From Oscillospiraceae bacterium (GTDB lineage: Bacteria; Bacillota; Clostridia; Oscillospirales; Ruminococcaceae): a DNA stretch of 64,000 nt. Shown one piece after another: positions 9,721-17,391 of the stretch (position 1 is the stretch's first letter; each line of letters begins with the position of its first letter). The stretch spans positions 27,247-91,246 of the forward strand of contig WRLG01000009.1 in assembly GCA_009777725.1 (NCBI GenBank), given 5' to 3'. Both the position numbers and the translations under genes were made by a program. Under the pieces are notes generated by a model. The model saw only the letters and a list, made by a program, of their open reading frames with translations. It had not been told where the DNA came from and searched no databases.

Positions 9721-9749
9721 ATAATAACATAAATTACAAGCCTTGTCAA
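9721..9749 (-). promoter_or_regulatory. Sigma-A promoter of the argG-argH-fumAB-malic enzyme operon
   Basis: TTGACA, 17 bp, TATTAT on the minus strand. No promoter of comparable quality is seen between the five operon genes, which overlap or nearly touch. Confidence 0.75.
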
Positions 9750-9789
9750 TAAAAACAACTGCATTTAACAAAAATTTAATATTTTTCCT

Positions 9790-9870
9790 GTAGGGGACAG
9801 GCTTGCCTGTCCCGTCAATAGCGAAACGATGTATTTTTTTGTGTGCGGGACGGGCAAGCCCGTCCCCTAC
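9790..9870. repeat. Palindromic intergenic repeat, paired copy
   Basis: Two 25-bp arms in opposite orientation (9790-9814 and 9846-9870, 23 of 25 matching) built on GGGGACAGGCTTGCCTGTCCC-like palindromes. Related copies occur at 16955-16979 and 17176-17200, and similarity extends into flanking bases. It occupies most of the 291-bp gap between argG and the penicillin-binding protein gene. Confidence 0.85.
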
Positions 9871-9911
9871 GAATAAATGTTGCACAGGCGGATATTTTTT
9901 AACGGGCATTA

Positions 9912-11501
9912 TCAATTCAAATTTGTCACCCCATCTGCAATTTCGCGGAAAACGGGGGAAGCCGAGATGTTGCCGGAATAACCATCCTCTATAAAAACGG
10001 TAACGGCATATTGAGGGTTAACAGTCGGGAAATAGCCCGTAAACCAGCAGTTCATCACCTCCGAGCCGTCCTCCTTCATCACCCCCGTCTGCGCGGTGGA
10101 GGTTTTGCCAGCCGCTTTCGTATAATAAGGGCGCGAAAGCGATGCCTCGCGCATAACGGTGTTAACCATAAATTCCTTTAATATTTCCGCCGTTTCAACG
10201 CTTAAAGCGCGCCTCTTCGCGCTCTCGCTGTCCATGGCGGTATATAGCCAGCTATCATCAACCGTCCCCTTAATCAGCTTGGGTTCGGGCAATATGCCGC
10301 CGTTTGCAATTGCGGCAGTCATGCGGCATACCTGCAAAGGCGTGGCAGTAAGCTTTCCTTGACCGAAGGACATATTGGCGCGCTCCGCCGGAATTGAGAT
10401 GTCCAAAGGCGTTTGAAGATACCCGGCGGCTGTGTTCATGCCGAAACAAAGCTCAGTGCTCTCCCCGAACCCCAAAGCCGAAGCCGTTTCAACAAAGACA
10501 TCTCTGCCGATAAACTCACTGATTTCAATAAAATACGTATTGCAGGATTCCGCAATTGCTCCCTGCATATTAAGCTCGCCGTGCCCCCCCCATTTATGGC
10601 AGTTAAAGGTTACATCTCCTATATGGATATATCCGCCGCAATTATGAATGTATTCGGGGCTTATGCCGATTTCAAGGGCGGCGGCTACGGTAACAAGCTT
10701 AAACACCGAGCCTACGCTGTATGCCGAAAAAGCCCTGTTTATAAAGTTTGCGTCTTGGCTGTCAAGATAGCTTCCCACATCTGCCGCGCTAAAGCCCGGA
10801 CTGCTTACGCACGCCAGTATATCACCGCTGAAAACATCCATAATCACAACCGCGCCTTTAGAATAGCCCGAATTCCTCAATGCCGTTTCGGCAACCTCTT
10901 GGATTTGCGAATCTATCGTTGTAACCACCCCCGCCGGGGATTCGGGTACGCGGACAATGTCAGCCCCAAGACCGTTTAAAACCCCCCCCACCGCGTTTAC
11001 GCTGTACCTCGCCGTGCTGACCGCAACGCTCCCGCGCAAAAGCTCGTCAAACGCCCTTTCAATGCCCGTGACGCCGACATTATCGGAGGTATAGCCGATA
11101 ATATGCTGAGCGGGCTGATTTTCGGAATAGCGCGCCGCATTTCTGAAAACCGTTACGCCGTAGCTCTCGGGCTCATCCGATGTAATTTCGCATAAAAACG
11201 GCAGATTTCCCCTTACTCCGCTGTAAAACCTGTCATAATCAGCCACATAAGGGAAAACAATCAACGCGCTCTGGTCATTCGGATTCACCACGGCTTCAAG
11301 TTTAACGCCTTGATTGACCAGCCCCGTCATAGTGCGGTCATAAATCATCCCTCCGGCTGACGCGCTCCTGACGGTATAGCTCCCCCTGCCCGCAGCGGCT
11401 TTCGTTATGTTGCCGTCATTGATTATAAAGCCTATACGGATTGAAAGCAGCACGGCAAAAGCCGCAGAAATGATTGAAGCCGATTTAATTTTTTGAGCCA
11501 T
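9912..11501 (-). CDS. Class B penicillin-binding protein (peptidoglycan transpeptidase)
   Basis: Membrane-anchored D,D-transpeptidase that cross-links cell wall outside the membrane. 529 aa; one N-terminal membrane segment (about residues 5-27), a short PBP-dimer-like region, then the transpeptidase domain. Active-site motifs: SVFK (SxxK, near residue 270), SCN (SxN), and GKTSTAQTG near residue 465, where the usual KTG triad is KTS. Start set at the ATG 9 nt after GGGAGGAG rather than the TTG two codons earlier, which is only 3 nt from it. No PASTA domains, so it is shorter than SpoVD or PBP2x types. Upstream neighbours are the PspC/DUF4097 envelope genes. Role in division, elongation or sporulation not assignable. 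Confidence 0.88.
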   Translation of the reverse strand: MAQKIKSASIISAAFAVLLSIRIGFIINDGNITKAAAGRGSYTVRSASAGGMIYDRTMTGLVNQGVKLEAVVNPNDQSALIVFPYVADYDRFYSGVRGNLPFLCEITSDEPESYGVTVFRNAARYSENQPAQHIIGYTSDNVGVTGIERAFDELLRGSVAVSTARYSVNAVGGVLNGLGADIVRVPESPAGVVTTIDSQIQEVAETALRNSGYSKGAVVIMDVFSGDILACVSSPGFSAADVGSYLDSQDANFINRAFSAYSVGSVFKLVTVAAALEIGISPEYIHNCGGYIHIGDVTFNCHKWGGHGELNMQGAIAESCNTYFIEISEFIGRDVFVETASALGFGESTELCFGMNTAAGYLQTPLDISIPAERANMSFGQGKLTATPLQVCRMTAAIANGGILPEPKLIKGTVDDSWLYTAMDSESAKRRALSVETAEILKEFMVNTVMREASLSRPYYTKAAGKTSTAQTGVMKEDGSEVMNCWFTGYFPTVNPQYAVTVFIEDGYSGNISASPVFREIADGVTNLN

Positions 11502-11512
11502 AAACAAAAACT

Positions 11513-11551
11513 CCTCCCGCTCTTTGGGATTATTATTCCCAAAGCGAGAGG
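11513..11551 (-). promoter_or_regulatory. Hairpin containing the ribosome-binding site of the PBP gene
   Basis: On the minus strand a stem of about 15 bp (CTCGCTTTGGGA with TCCCAAAGAGCGGGAG, one bulge) has its 3' arm ending in the GGGAGGAG site and is followed by a T-run. It could end transcription of the PspC operon or mask the PBP ribosome-binding site. Confidence 0.55.
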
Positions 11552-11570
11552 AATTATGTGTTAATTAATC

Positions 11571-11756
11571 CTATTCGTTATCGAAAGGCATAACAATGGC
11601 GGCGACGATGTAAGCGACAACACCTATGAAGAAGAAGCAGCTTAAAAGAGCCCACAAAATCCTGACTACCGTAGGGTCGATGTTCAGATAATCCGCAAAC
11701 CCTCCGCAAACCCCGCATAACACTTTGTTCCTTGATGATTTTGCTAATTTTTTCAT
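11571..11756 (-). CDS. PspC-domain membrane protein
   Basis: 61-aa protein. The N-terminal KKLAKSSRNKVLCGVCGGFADYL pattern (shown in part: GVCGGFADYL) is the PspC signature, followed by one or two membrane helices. Start placed at the ATG 8 nt after GGAGG; a longer frame upstream lacks a ribosome-binding site. It follows DUF4097 and DUF1700 genes, a common set for small envelope-associated proteins in Firmicutes. Exact function unknown. Confidence 0.88.
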   Translation of the reverse strand: MKKLAKSSRNKVLCGVCGGFADYLNIDPTVVRILWALLSCFFFIGVVAYIVAAIVMPFDNE

Positions 11757-11847
11757 AACATTTACCTCCATATATAATATTAATTTATTGAGAGATGAGA
11801 CTTGGGAAAGCTCCTGCCGCCTCATTCCTAATAACCTAAGCCTAAGC

Positions 11848-12873
11848 TTACCAGATATTAATGTCGCAAACTCCGGCGGTAGCTTTGATATTAAAGCTGT
11901 GAGCCGCTTCGGGGTTTCTGACTATTCTGTCAACACTGTCATCGCCGTTAATTGTAATCCCGAATTGATTATTATCATAAACAGGCACGATTCTGTCAAC
12001 ACTGTCGTCGCCGTTAATTATAACCGAACCTGCCGTCTTTGAAATGATGAAATCGTAATCTAAAATGTTTCCCGGAAAACTCATTGATATATATCCGGCG
12101 GACATATCGATGCTGTTACTTCCCGTAATGGGCGTATTATAAGCGGTTAATTCTCCGGCGGAGGCTCTGAAACTTCCGTTGTCAATCTCACATTCGCTGA
12201 AAGCCAGCTGCCCTGCCGAAATGCGGCAGTATAAATTGTTCAAGGTGCTGTTATAGTATGCCAGCGTGCCCGCACTCATGATGATTTCGGCAGATTCTTC
12301 TGCGTTTACATCCGAAAGAGCCGCCTGCCCCGCCGACATAATAATCGAAAGCTGAGCCGTGTCTAAGTCTACAACATTAAGCTCCCCCGCTCCTATTTTA
12401 ATATTCGCTTTTTCAATGATTTCGTCATTGGGAACGGTTATGTGCACTTCCCCGTAATTGGAATAACTGCTGAACGGATTCAGGGTATTAAGCGAGCTGA
12501 AAAGGCTTGGGTTATATGTGACATTAAGTATGCCGCCTTCAAAGGAATGGTCAAAATATTCCCCCGAAATACCCCTCGTTTCGATTGAGAAATTCTCGCC
12601 TCCGATAATATGGAAGCTACCCATTGAGCAGTCAATATTAATTTCATGAAAGACATAGTCTGCGTCATAAAAGGAAAAGTCATCATTGCCCGCTGTTGTC
12701 ATCTCAACATAGTCCGTCCAGTTTGCACTATTATACCAATTTGAGTAATTTTGGTTGTATCCAAACAAGCCGTCTCCGCTGTATCCGAATCCAAAGGATA
12801 ATGCAATCAAAACCAACCCTATAATCACCAGCATGATACCGAAGCCCGCAAGCTTTAAACACTTCTTAATCAT
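11848..12873 (-). CDS. DUF4097-family membrane-anchored beta-repeat protein
   Basis: 341 aa with one N-terminal membrane helix (about residues 9-31) and an outside region of repeating short beta-strands, many with the pattern SAGxL (IMSAGQAA, IMSAGTLA, RISAGQLA, RASAGELT, DMSAGYIS), as expected for the DUF4097 beta-helix. Near the C-terminus INGDDSVDRIV occurs twice, encoded by two nearly identical 30-bp DNA copies. Start overlaps the DUF1700 stop (TAATG) with GGAGGCGG upstream, so the two are translationally coupled. Function unknown; the family is usually linked with envelope-sensing modules. Confidence 0.85.
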   Translation of the reverse strand: MIKKCLKLAGFGIMLVIIGLVLIALSFGFGYSGDGLFGYNQNYSNWYNSANWTDYVEMTTAGNDDFSFYDADYVFHEINIDCSMGSFHIIGGENFSIETRGISGEYFDHSFEGGILNVTYNPSLFSSLNTLNPFSSYSNYGEVHITVPNDEIIEKANIKIGAGELNVVDLDTAQLSIIMSAGQAALSDVNAEESAEIIMSAGTLAYYNSTLNNLYCRISAGQLAFSECEIDNGSFRASAGELTAYNTPITGSNSIDMSAGYISMSFPGNILDYDFIISKTAGSVIINGDDSVDRIVPVYDNNQFGITINGDDSVDRIVRNPEAAHSFNIKATAGVCDINIW

Positions 12874-13808
12874 TATATGCCGCCTCCTTTATTTCGATTC
12901 TTATGCTTCTTAACGCACCAAGGGACAAACTTTGCAAAAAACAGCAGTCCCGGTATAAAAATCAGCACGCCCGCGCCCGAGGTAATAAAGCCGTAACCGA
13001 CCATAGCCACGCCGTCCGCTAAACTGTTTGTAAATATCTGTGCCGCTCCGATAAACGCCAGCACGATTCCGAATAAAAACGCCGCCGGACCGGATACCAC
13101 CATCGCCCCCGCCGCTATTCCGAGCGATAAAATCATCGCGAAAAGTGCGATAGCAATCGGAAGGATAATCGGCAAGCCTACAAACAAAATAAACACAATC
13201 CAAAGAATTACATTCATAAAGCCCTTGCGCTTTTTGCCGTATTCTTTATTTGCAAAAGGATTTCCGTGAGCAGTAAAAGGATTTCCATGAGCGTTATAAG
13301 GGTTGCGGTAAGGCTCTGACTGCCTCGGCGACGGCTCTTGGTAACTTTCGTGCCTTTCGTACCCTTCGGAGGTTTGCTGTGCGTAATGTCCGCTCGGCAT
13401 TATGTCCGGGGTATTGTCGGGCTGATTATAGCTTTCTTCCTTGTGCTTTCCGTAGGGTGATGCGTCCTGCTCCGCTACTCCTCTGAAAGCTTGCGCCCCT
13501 TGAAACGACTGAGGATTATACGGAATCGAATCCTTTTTAAGTGAAACATAAGCTTCCGCAGAATGGTTCAAAGGCTTGCTTTGGCGGTATTTAATATACC
13601 CCGCACTCTTTGAAAAGTCCGACTGCTCGCTGATGATGCTTTTCGCAAGCTGAAACGGCTTACCAAGCTCCGCCATTACGGCGGCTTCGTTATCGCCCCC
13701 CGCTTCGTCAAAATATTCTCTGTAAAAATTAACAGCCATCTCCCTTTCCTCGTCCGGGAGTGTTATAAGGTTCAGGTCAAGCTCCGTCAAGTATTCCCGC
13801 CTTGTCAT
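12873..13808 (-). CDS. DUF1700-family membrane protein
   Basis: 311 aa. The N-terminal about 70 residues (MTRREYLTELDLNL ... YREYFDEAG) match the DUF1700 helical domain, followed by a long polar, Gln/Pro/His-rich linker and a C-terminal block of four hydrophobic segments. The start is the ATG 9 nt after AAAGGA; a longer frame would overlap padR by 59 bp without benefit. The linker contains two near-identical copies of NPFTAHGNPF-like sequence. Encoded with a PadR regulator, DUF4097 and PspC; probably a membrane module under PadR control. Confidence 0.85.
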   Translation of the reverse strand: MTRREYLTELDLNLITLPDEEREMAVNFYREYFDEAGGDNEAAVMAELGKPFQLAKSIISEQSDFSKSAGYIKYRQSKPLNHSAEAYVSLKKDSIPYNPQSFQGAQAFRGVAEQDASPYGKHKEESYNQPDNTPDIMPSGHYAQQTSEGYERHESYQEPSPRQSEPYRNPYNAHGNPFTAHGNPFANKEYGKKRKGFMNVILWIVFILFVGLPIILPIAIALFAMILSLGIAAGAMVVSGPAAFLFGIVLAFIGAAQIFTNSLADGVAMVGYGFITSGAGVLIFIPGLLFFAKFVPWCVKKHKNRNKGGGI

Positions 13809-14175
13809 CGTCATCATTCCTTTCCAAGTTATCATCGCGAAGCCCTGCTTCCGCCTCGTCTTCGCCCGCTTTGAGCAATATAATCTTATCTACCTTACCC
13901 TTATATATTTCCCAAGCCTGCTTATATTCGATATTGCGCTCGCACCCGCTCCGGGTTACCTTGTAATACCGCCGATTGCGTCCCATATATTCCCTGTCGT
14001 ATGATTCAAGAAGTCCATTTTTCAGAAGCCTCCTTAACACGGGGTAAAGAGTGGATTCCGACATCTCAATGGCTTCTCTGATTTCCTGCGTTATTTTATA
14101 TCCGTAGGTATCCTCCTTGGCGACTATAGAAAGAACCAACGCATCCAATAGAGCCGCACTGACAGAAAATGACAT
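13777..14175 (-). CDS. PadR-family transcriptional regulator
   Basis: 132 aa; winged-helix PadR domain in the first 90 residues (LDALVLSIVAKEDTYGYKIT, STLYPVLRRLLKNGLL, NRRYYKVT) and a short dimerisation helix, then an unusually acidic tail rich in Asp and Glu. First gene of the padR-DUF1700-DUF4097-pspC operon, overlapping DUF1700 by 32 bp. PadR proteins usually repress their own operons; a palindrome over the promoter fits this. Confidence 0.92.
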   Translation of the reverse strand: MSFSVSAALLDALVLSIVAKEDTYGYKITQEIREAIEMSESTLYPVLRRLLKNGLLESYDREYMGRNRRYYKVTRSGCERNIEYKQAWEIYKGKVDKIILLKAGEDEAEAGLRDDNLERNDDDDKAGILDGA

Positions 14176-14204
14176 ATCATAACCTCCTCGCTTGTTGCTT
14201 TATT

Positions 14205-14235
14205 ATATTATATACCGTATAATATCATTTGTCAA
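14205..14235 (-). promoter_or_regulatory. Promoter with overlapping palindrome, candidate PadR operator
   Basis: Minus-strand TTGACA, 17 bp, TATAAT (14207-14235): a full consensus promoter. The spacer and -10 form the near-perfect palindrome ATATTATA-CGG-TATATAATAT (14205-14225), a likely repressor site. Confidence 0.7.
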
Positions 14236-14284
14236 TACCTATTGGCAAATTTTTTAAATTTGTTGAAAATATGCAAAATTTCTC

Positions 14285-14313
14285 TTGACATTCGACTAAA
14301 TTTGTGTTATTAT
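14285..14313 (+). promoter_or_regulatory. Sigma-A promoter of the metallophosphoesterase gene
   Basis: TTGACA, 17 bp, TATTAT on the plus strand. The inferred transcription start (about 14320) rules out the earliest in-frame starts of the gene. Confidence 0.7.
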
Positions 14314-14340
14314 GATGATATGAATAGAGATATGAATAGT

Positions 14341-15195
14341 ATGAAAACTCGGATAGGTAAAATAAAGCTAACATTAATAAAAAAGCGTAAGCAGGTCTAT
14401 TTTTTTACAGGACTTTTGGTTTTAGGTTCAATTGCCTGCTGTAACGCGCTGACAGTAAAGGAATATCGCCTAAAGACCGATAAGCTGAGCACAGGCAGTG
14501 AAATACGTATCATCTTGCTGACAGATTTGCACAATACCTTATACGGGAAAGAGCAAAAAAAGCTTATCCATATAATCAAGGCGCAGAATGCCGATTTGAT
14601 ACTGCTGGGCGGAGATATGTACCGCAACGCCTCCCACGGCGAATGTACGGCAACGCGCAGTCTTTTGGAACAAATCATAAAGATTGCCCCCGTCTACTCC
14701 GTCATGGGCAATCATGAGCATTGGAGCGGATACGCGGACGATATACGGAATGAGCTGAATTCATTAGGAATACCCGTCTTGGAAAATGCTTACAGGCAAG
14801 CCGTTGTGAACGGAAATAACCTTATAATAGCAGGCACGGAGGATACGGGCTTCACCCCCTCGGTAAAAACGGCTTTTGCGGACTTGAAAACGAATGACAG
14901 CTACCAAATCCTGTTAACGCACTACCCCGAAAACATAGAAAGCTATATAGGGTATCCTTTTGACTTGGCTTTATCGGGTCACGCTCACGGCGGGCAGGTC
15001 AGAATCCCCTTTATTTTAAACGGACTTTATTCCCCCGGCGAGGGCTTGTTTCCCAAATATGCGGGCGGACTTTACGAGCACGGCGGACTTACGCATATAG
15101 TGAGCCGCGGGCTTTCAAAAACCCACCCACGGCTTCCGCGCATCTTCAACCGCCCCGAGGTGGTTTTGATTGTAATTGAGGGACACAAAAGCTGA
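14341..15195 (+). CDS. Membrane-anchored metallophosphoesterase (YkuE-like)
   Basis: 284 aa. One N-terminal membrane segment, then a calcineurin-like phosphoesterase domain with all metal-site motifs: TDLHN, GGDMY, GNHEHW, THYP and GHAHGGQ. Proteins of this kind act outside or at the membrane, some on lipid substrates; the substrate here is not known. Start uncertain: ATGs at 14320, 14332 and 14341 are in frame, none with a strong ribosome-binding site, and the promoter places transcription start at about 14320. A terminator follows. Confidence 0.85.
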   Translation: MKTRIGKIKLTLIKKRKQVYFFTGLLVLGSIACCNALTVKEYRLKTDKLSTGSEIRIILLTDLHNTLYGKEQKKLIHIIKAQNADLILLGGDMYRNASHGECTATRSLLEQIIKIAPVYSVMGNHEHWSGYADDIRNELNSLGIPVLENAYRQAVVNGNNLIIAGTEDTGFTPSVKTAFADLKTNDSYQILLTHYPENIESYIGYPFDLALSGHAHGGQVRIPFILNGLYSPGEGLFPKYAGGLYEHGGLTHIVSRGLSKTHPRLPRIFNRPEVVLIVIEGHKS

Positions 15196-15199
15196 GAAA

Positions 15200-15244
15200 C
15201 CGTGTTCACAGCCTAAATGCGGCAATATGAACACGGCTTTATTT
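15200..15244 (+). terminator. Intrinsic terminator after the metallophosphoesterase gene
   Basis: Stem CCGTGTTCA/TGAACACGG with a 19-nt loop followed by CTTTATTT. Confidence 0.65.
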
Positions 15245-15265
15245 AAATGAAAAGAGGTGGAGTTT

Positions 15266-16933
15266 ATGTATACTTGTAAAGGTAAGTGCGTTTTCGGCGG
15301 CTGGGCTATCGGCAAAATAAGGGTATTTAATAAGGGCGAAAGGAAAGTAAAACGTATTTCAGTTAAAGACCCCGACAAGGAGATGGAGCGTTTTAACAAA
15401 GCTAAGGCTGAAGCGGCTTTTCAGTTAAAAAAACTTTACGACCAAGTTTTGAAAGAGGTCGGCAAGGCAAACGCGGCAATTTTCAAGGTTCATCTTTTGC
15501 TTTTAGAGGATTCGTTATATTTAAGCTCCATTGAAAAGATAATCAAGGAATTAAATTATAACGCGGAATATGCAATTGAAGAAACAACCGAAAAGATTGT
15601 AATTATGTTTTCTTCAATTGACAATGCCTATTTAAGGTCGCGCACCGCAGATATAAGGGATGTTTCAACCCGCATTATTAACATTTTAAGCGGCGAGGAG
15701 GAATTTACCATTGACTCAGAAGAGCCGATTATACTCTTTGCGGACGACCTATCCCCCAGCGAAACCGTCCAGCTTGACCGCGAAAGGTGTAAAATAGCGG
15801 CTTTCGTCACCGCGCAGGGAGCAGCCTTTTCGCATACGGCAATCCTTGCACGCACGATGAATATTCCTCTTATCATAAAAGCCGACATTGAGCTGAACAC
15901 GGAATTTAATAATAAAAACGCAGTAGTAAACGGCTCGGAGGGGCTTGTTTATATTGACCCGAATACGGAATTTATAACTGAAATACAAAATATTATCAGC
16001 ACCGAAGCAAAGGCGCGGGAATCGCTTAATGTGCTTAGAGGGCTTCCCAACGTAACGATTGACGGTGCTAAGGTAGAGCTTAACGCCAATATATGCCACG
16101 CTAAGGACGTTGTTACCGTTATAAGGAACGATGCGGGCGGAGTGGGCATGTACAGAAGTGAGTTTCTTTTCTTGGAAAAGGAGGACTTCCCCGATGAAGA
16201 GATGCAGTTTGACCAATATAAGGCAATCGCCGAAATTTTAGGCAAGAATATGAAATGTATCATTCGGACGCTTGACATAGGGGCGGACAAGCAACTCCCC
16301 TACCTGCCCTTACCCAAGGAGGACAACCCCGCCATGGGCGTCCGCTCTATCCGCATATCCTTACGCTACCCCGAGGTGTTCCGAACCCAGCTTCGGGCGA
16401 TTCACAGGGCAAGCGCATACGGTCGCGTAGGGATTTTATTCCCTATGATTACTTCCGTTGAGGAGCTTAGAAAAGTCAAGGCATTTTCCGCTAAGGTAAG
16501 GGACGAGGTTATAAAGGACGGCTGCAGTGTCGGAGAAGTGACATACGGCATTATGATAGAAACGCCCGCCGCAGTGGTTATCAGCGACCTGCTGGCATCC
16601 GAGGTTGAATTTTTCAATATAGGGACCAACGACTTGGCTCAATACGCAATGGCGGCGGACAGGCAAAACCCCGAGCTTGACGAATACTTCGACCCCTACA
16701 ACACGGCTCTGATGAGAATGATAAAAATGACAACGGACAACGCAAAGAAAAAAGGAGTACACGTCTCAATATGCGGCGAGCTTGCCTCTAATACCGCTCT
16801 TACCGACCTATTTCTTGCCATAGGCGTTGACAGCCTGTCCGTCCCCCCCTCCCTTATACTACCGCTCCGCAAGCTTATCCGCGAAACAAATTTATCTAAG
16901 GTAAGGGATGAGGCTCTTAAAATACTTGGATAA
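15266..16933 (+). CDS. ptsI: Phosphoenolpyruvate-protein phosphotransferase (PTS enzyme I)
   Basis: Cytosolic first enzyme of the phosphotransferase system, moving phosphate from PEP to HPr. 555 aa. Order: N-terminal HPr-binding/phosphohistidine domain with the active-site stretch GAAFSHTAILAR (normally GGxTSHTAI), then the PEP-utilising barrel with DAGGVGMYRSEFLF, LDIGADKQLPYL, IGTNDLAQYAMAADR and the catalytic SICGELAS. Start at the ATG after AAGAGGTGG; an in-frame GTG three codons earlier is part of that site. No HPr gene or PTS permease is in the window, so it may act with components elsewhere. Confidence 0.93.
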   Translation: MYTCKGKCVFGGWAIGKIRVFNKGERKVKRISVKDPDKEMERFNKAKAEAAFQLKKLYDQVLKEVGKANAAIFKVHLLLLEDSLYLSSIEKIIKELNYNAEYAIEETTEKIVIMFSSIDNAYLRSRTADIRDVSTRIINILSGEEEFTIDSEEPIILFADDLSPSETVQLDRERCKIAAFVTAQGAAFSHTAILARTMNIPLIIKADIELNTEFNNKNAVVNGSEGLVYIDPNTEFITEIQNIISTEAKARESLNVLRGLPNVTIDGAKVELNANICHAKDVVTVIRNDAGGVGMYRSEFLFLEKEDFPDEEMQFDQYKAIAEILGKNMKCIIRTLDIGADKQLPYLPLPKEDNPAMGVRSIRISLRYPEVFRTQLRAIHRASAYGRVGILFPMITSVEELRKVKAFSAKVRDEVIKDGCSVGEVTYGIMIETPAAVVISDLLASEVEFFNIGTNDLAQYAMAADRQNPELDEYFDPYNTALMRMIKMTTDNAKKKGVHVSICGELASNTALTDLFLAIGVDSLSVPPSLILPLRKLIRETNLSKVRDEALKILG

Positions 16934-16954
16934 AACGCATCATTTCGCTATTGG

Positions 16955-16979
16955 CGGGACAGGCAAGCCTGTCCCCTAC
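16955..16979. repeat. Palindromic intergenic repeat, single copy
   Basis: CGGGACAGGCAAGCCTGTCC-type palindrome plus CCTAC, matching the reverse complement of 9790-9814. The preceding 20 bases (ATC.TTTCGCTATTG) are also shared with 9815-9836, so the repeat unit is about 48 bp. Confidence 0.8.
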
Positions 16980-17029
16980 AAAACCCTATTGAACAGCCGG
17001 AAAAATATAAAAAATTAACAAGAAAGGTC

Positions 17030-17170
17030 TTGATTTTAATGTCCAAATGTGCTACAATTTTAGCAAGCAAGCAAGCAAGCGGTTCATTCCGCTCTTTTGA
17101 CATGTCTTAAAATTTATATAAATAAATGGGCAACTACTTTCTGCTTTAAGCGGAGGGTGGTTGCCTTTTT
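17030..17170 (+). ncRNA. Candidate small RNA: promoter, two hairpins, terminator, no gene
   Basis: TTGATT (17030-17035), 17 bp, TACAAT (17053-17058) forms a promoter. The predicted transcript of about 105 nt starts at (AAGC)4, has a GCGG/CCGC hairpin near 17079-17092, an A/U-rich linker, and ends in a 16-bp stem (17129-17165) followed by TTTTT. No ribosome-binding site or reading frame of useful length is seen on this strand. On the other strand an ATG at 17103 opens about 49 codons without a visible ribosome-binding site. It could also simply carry the ptsI terminator. No known RNA family recognised. Confidence 0.45.
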
Positions 17171-17175
17171 GTGTG

Positions 17176-17200
17176 CGGGACGGGCAAGCCCGTCCCCTAC
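17176..17200. repeat. Palindromic intergenic repeat, single copy
   Basis: CGGGACGGGCAAGCCCGTCC-type palindrome identical in core to 9846-9870; the preceding TTTTTGTGTG and following GAATAAA plus a CACAGG.GG motif are also shared with that locus. Confidence 0.8.
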
Positions 17201-17241
17201 AGAATAAAATTCTAACCTATTACACAGGTGGCAATTTTTTT

Positions 17242-17328
17242 GTAGGGGCAACCGCCTCGGTCGCCCGAAAGGACAGGCAAAAGAATAAATAACGCAGTTA
17301 TTCGGGCGAACGAGGCGTTCGCCCCTAC
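17242..17328. repeat. 87-bp element with 28-bp inverted ends
   Basis: Left end 17242-17269 and right end 17301-17328 match in inverted orientation at 25 of 28 positions, both with GTAGGGGC at the outer edge. Related in layout but not in sequence to the GGGACAGGC palindromes beside it. Nothing coding is visible. The 458-bp gap between ptsI and the next gene consists almost entirely of these repeats and the small-RNA-like cassette. Confidence 0.75.
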
Positions 17329-17391
17329 GAAAATCTGTGCAATATTTCAGCACCCGAATAGATACAATAAAAAAAACAGGAGGTAACTACC

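Noticed and set aside
9529..9915. 128-aa minus-strand reading frame
   Set aside because: Mostly the palindromic repeat and argG leader; its VGDGLARPAHKK string also appears in a frame at 17114-17353, both being translations of the repeat.
17114..17353. 79-aa minus-strand reading frame
   Set aside because: Translation of intergenic repeats and a terminator, no ribosome-binding site.
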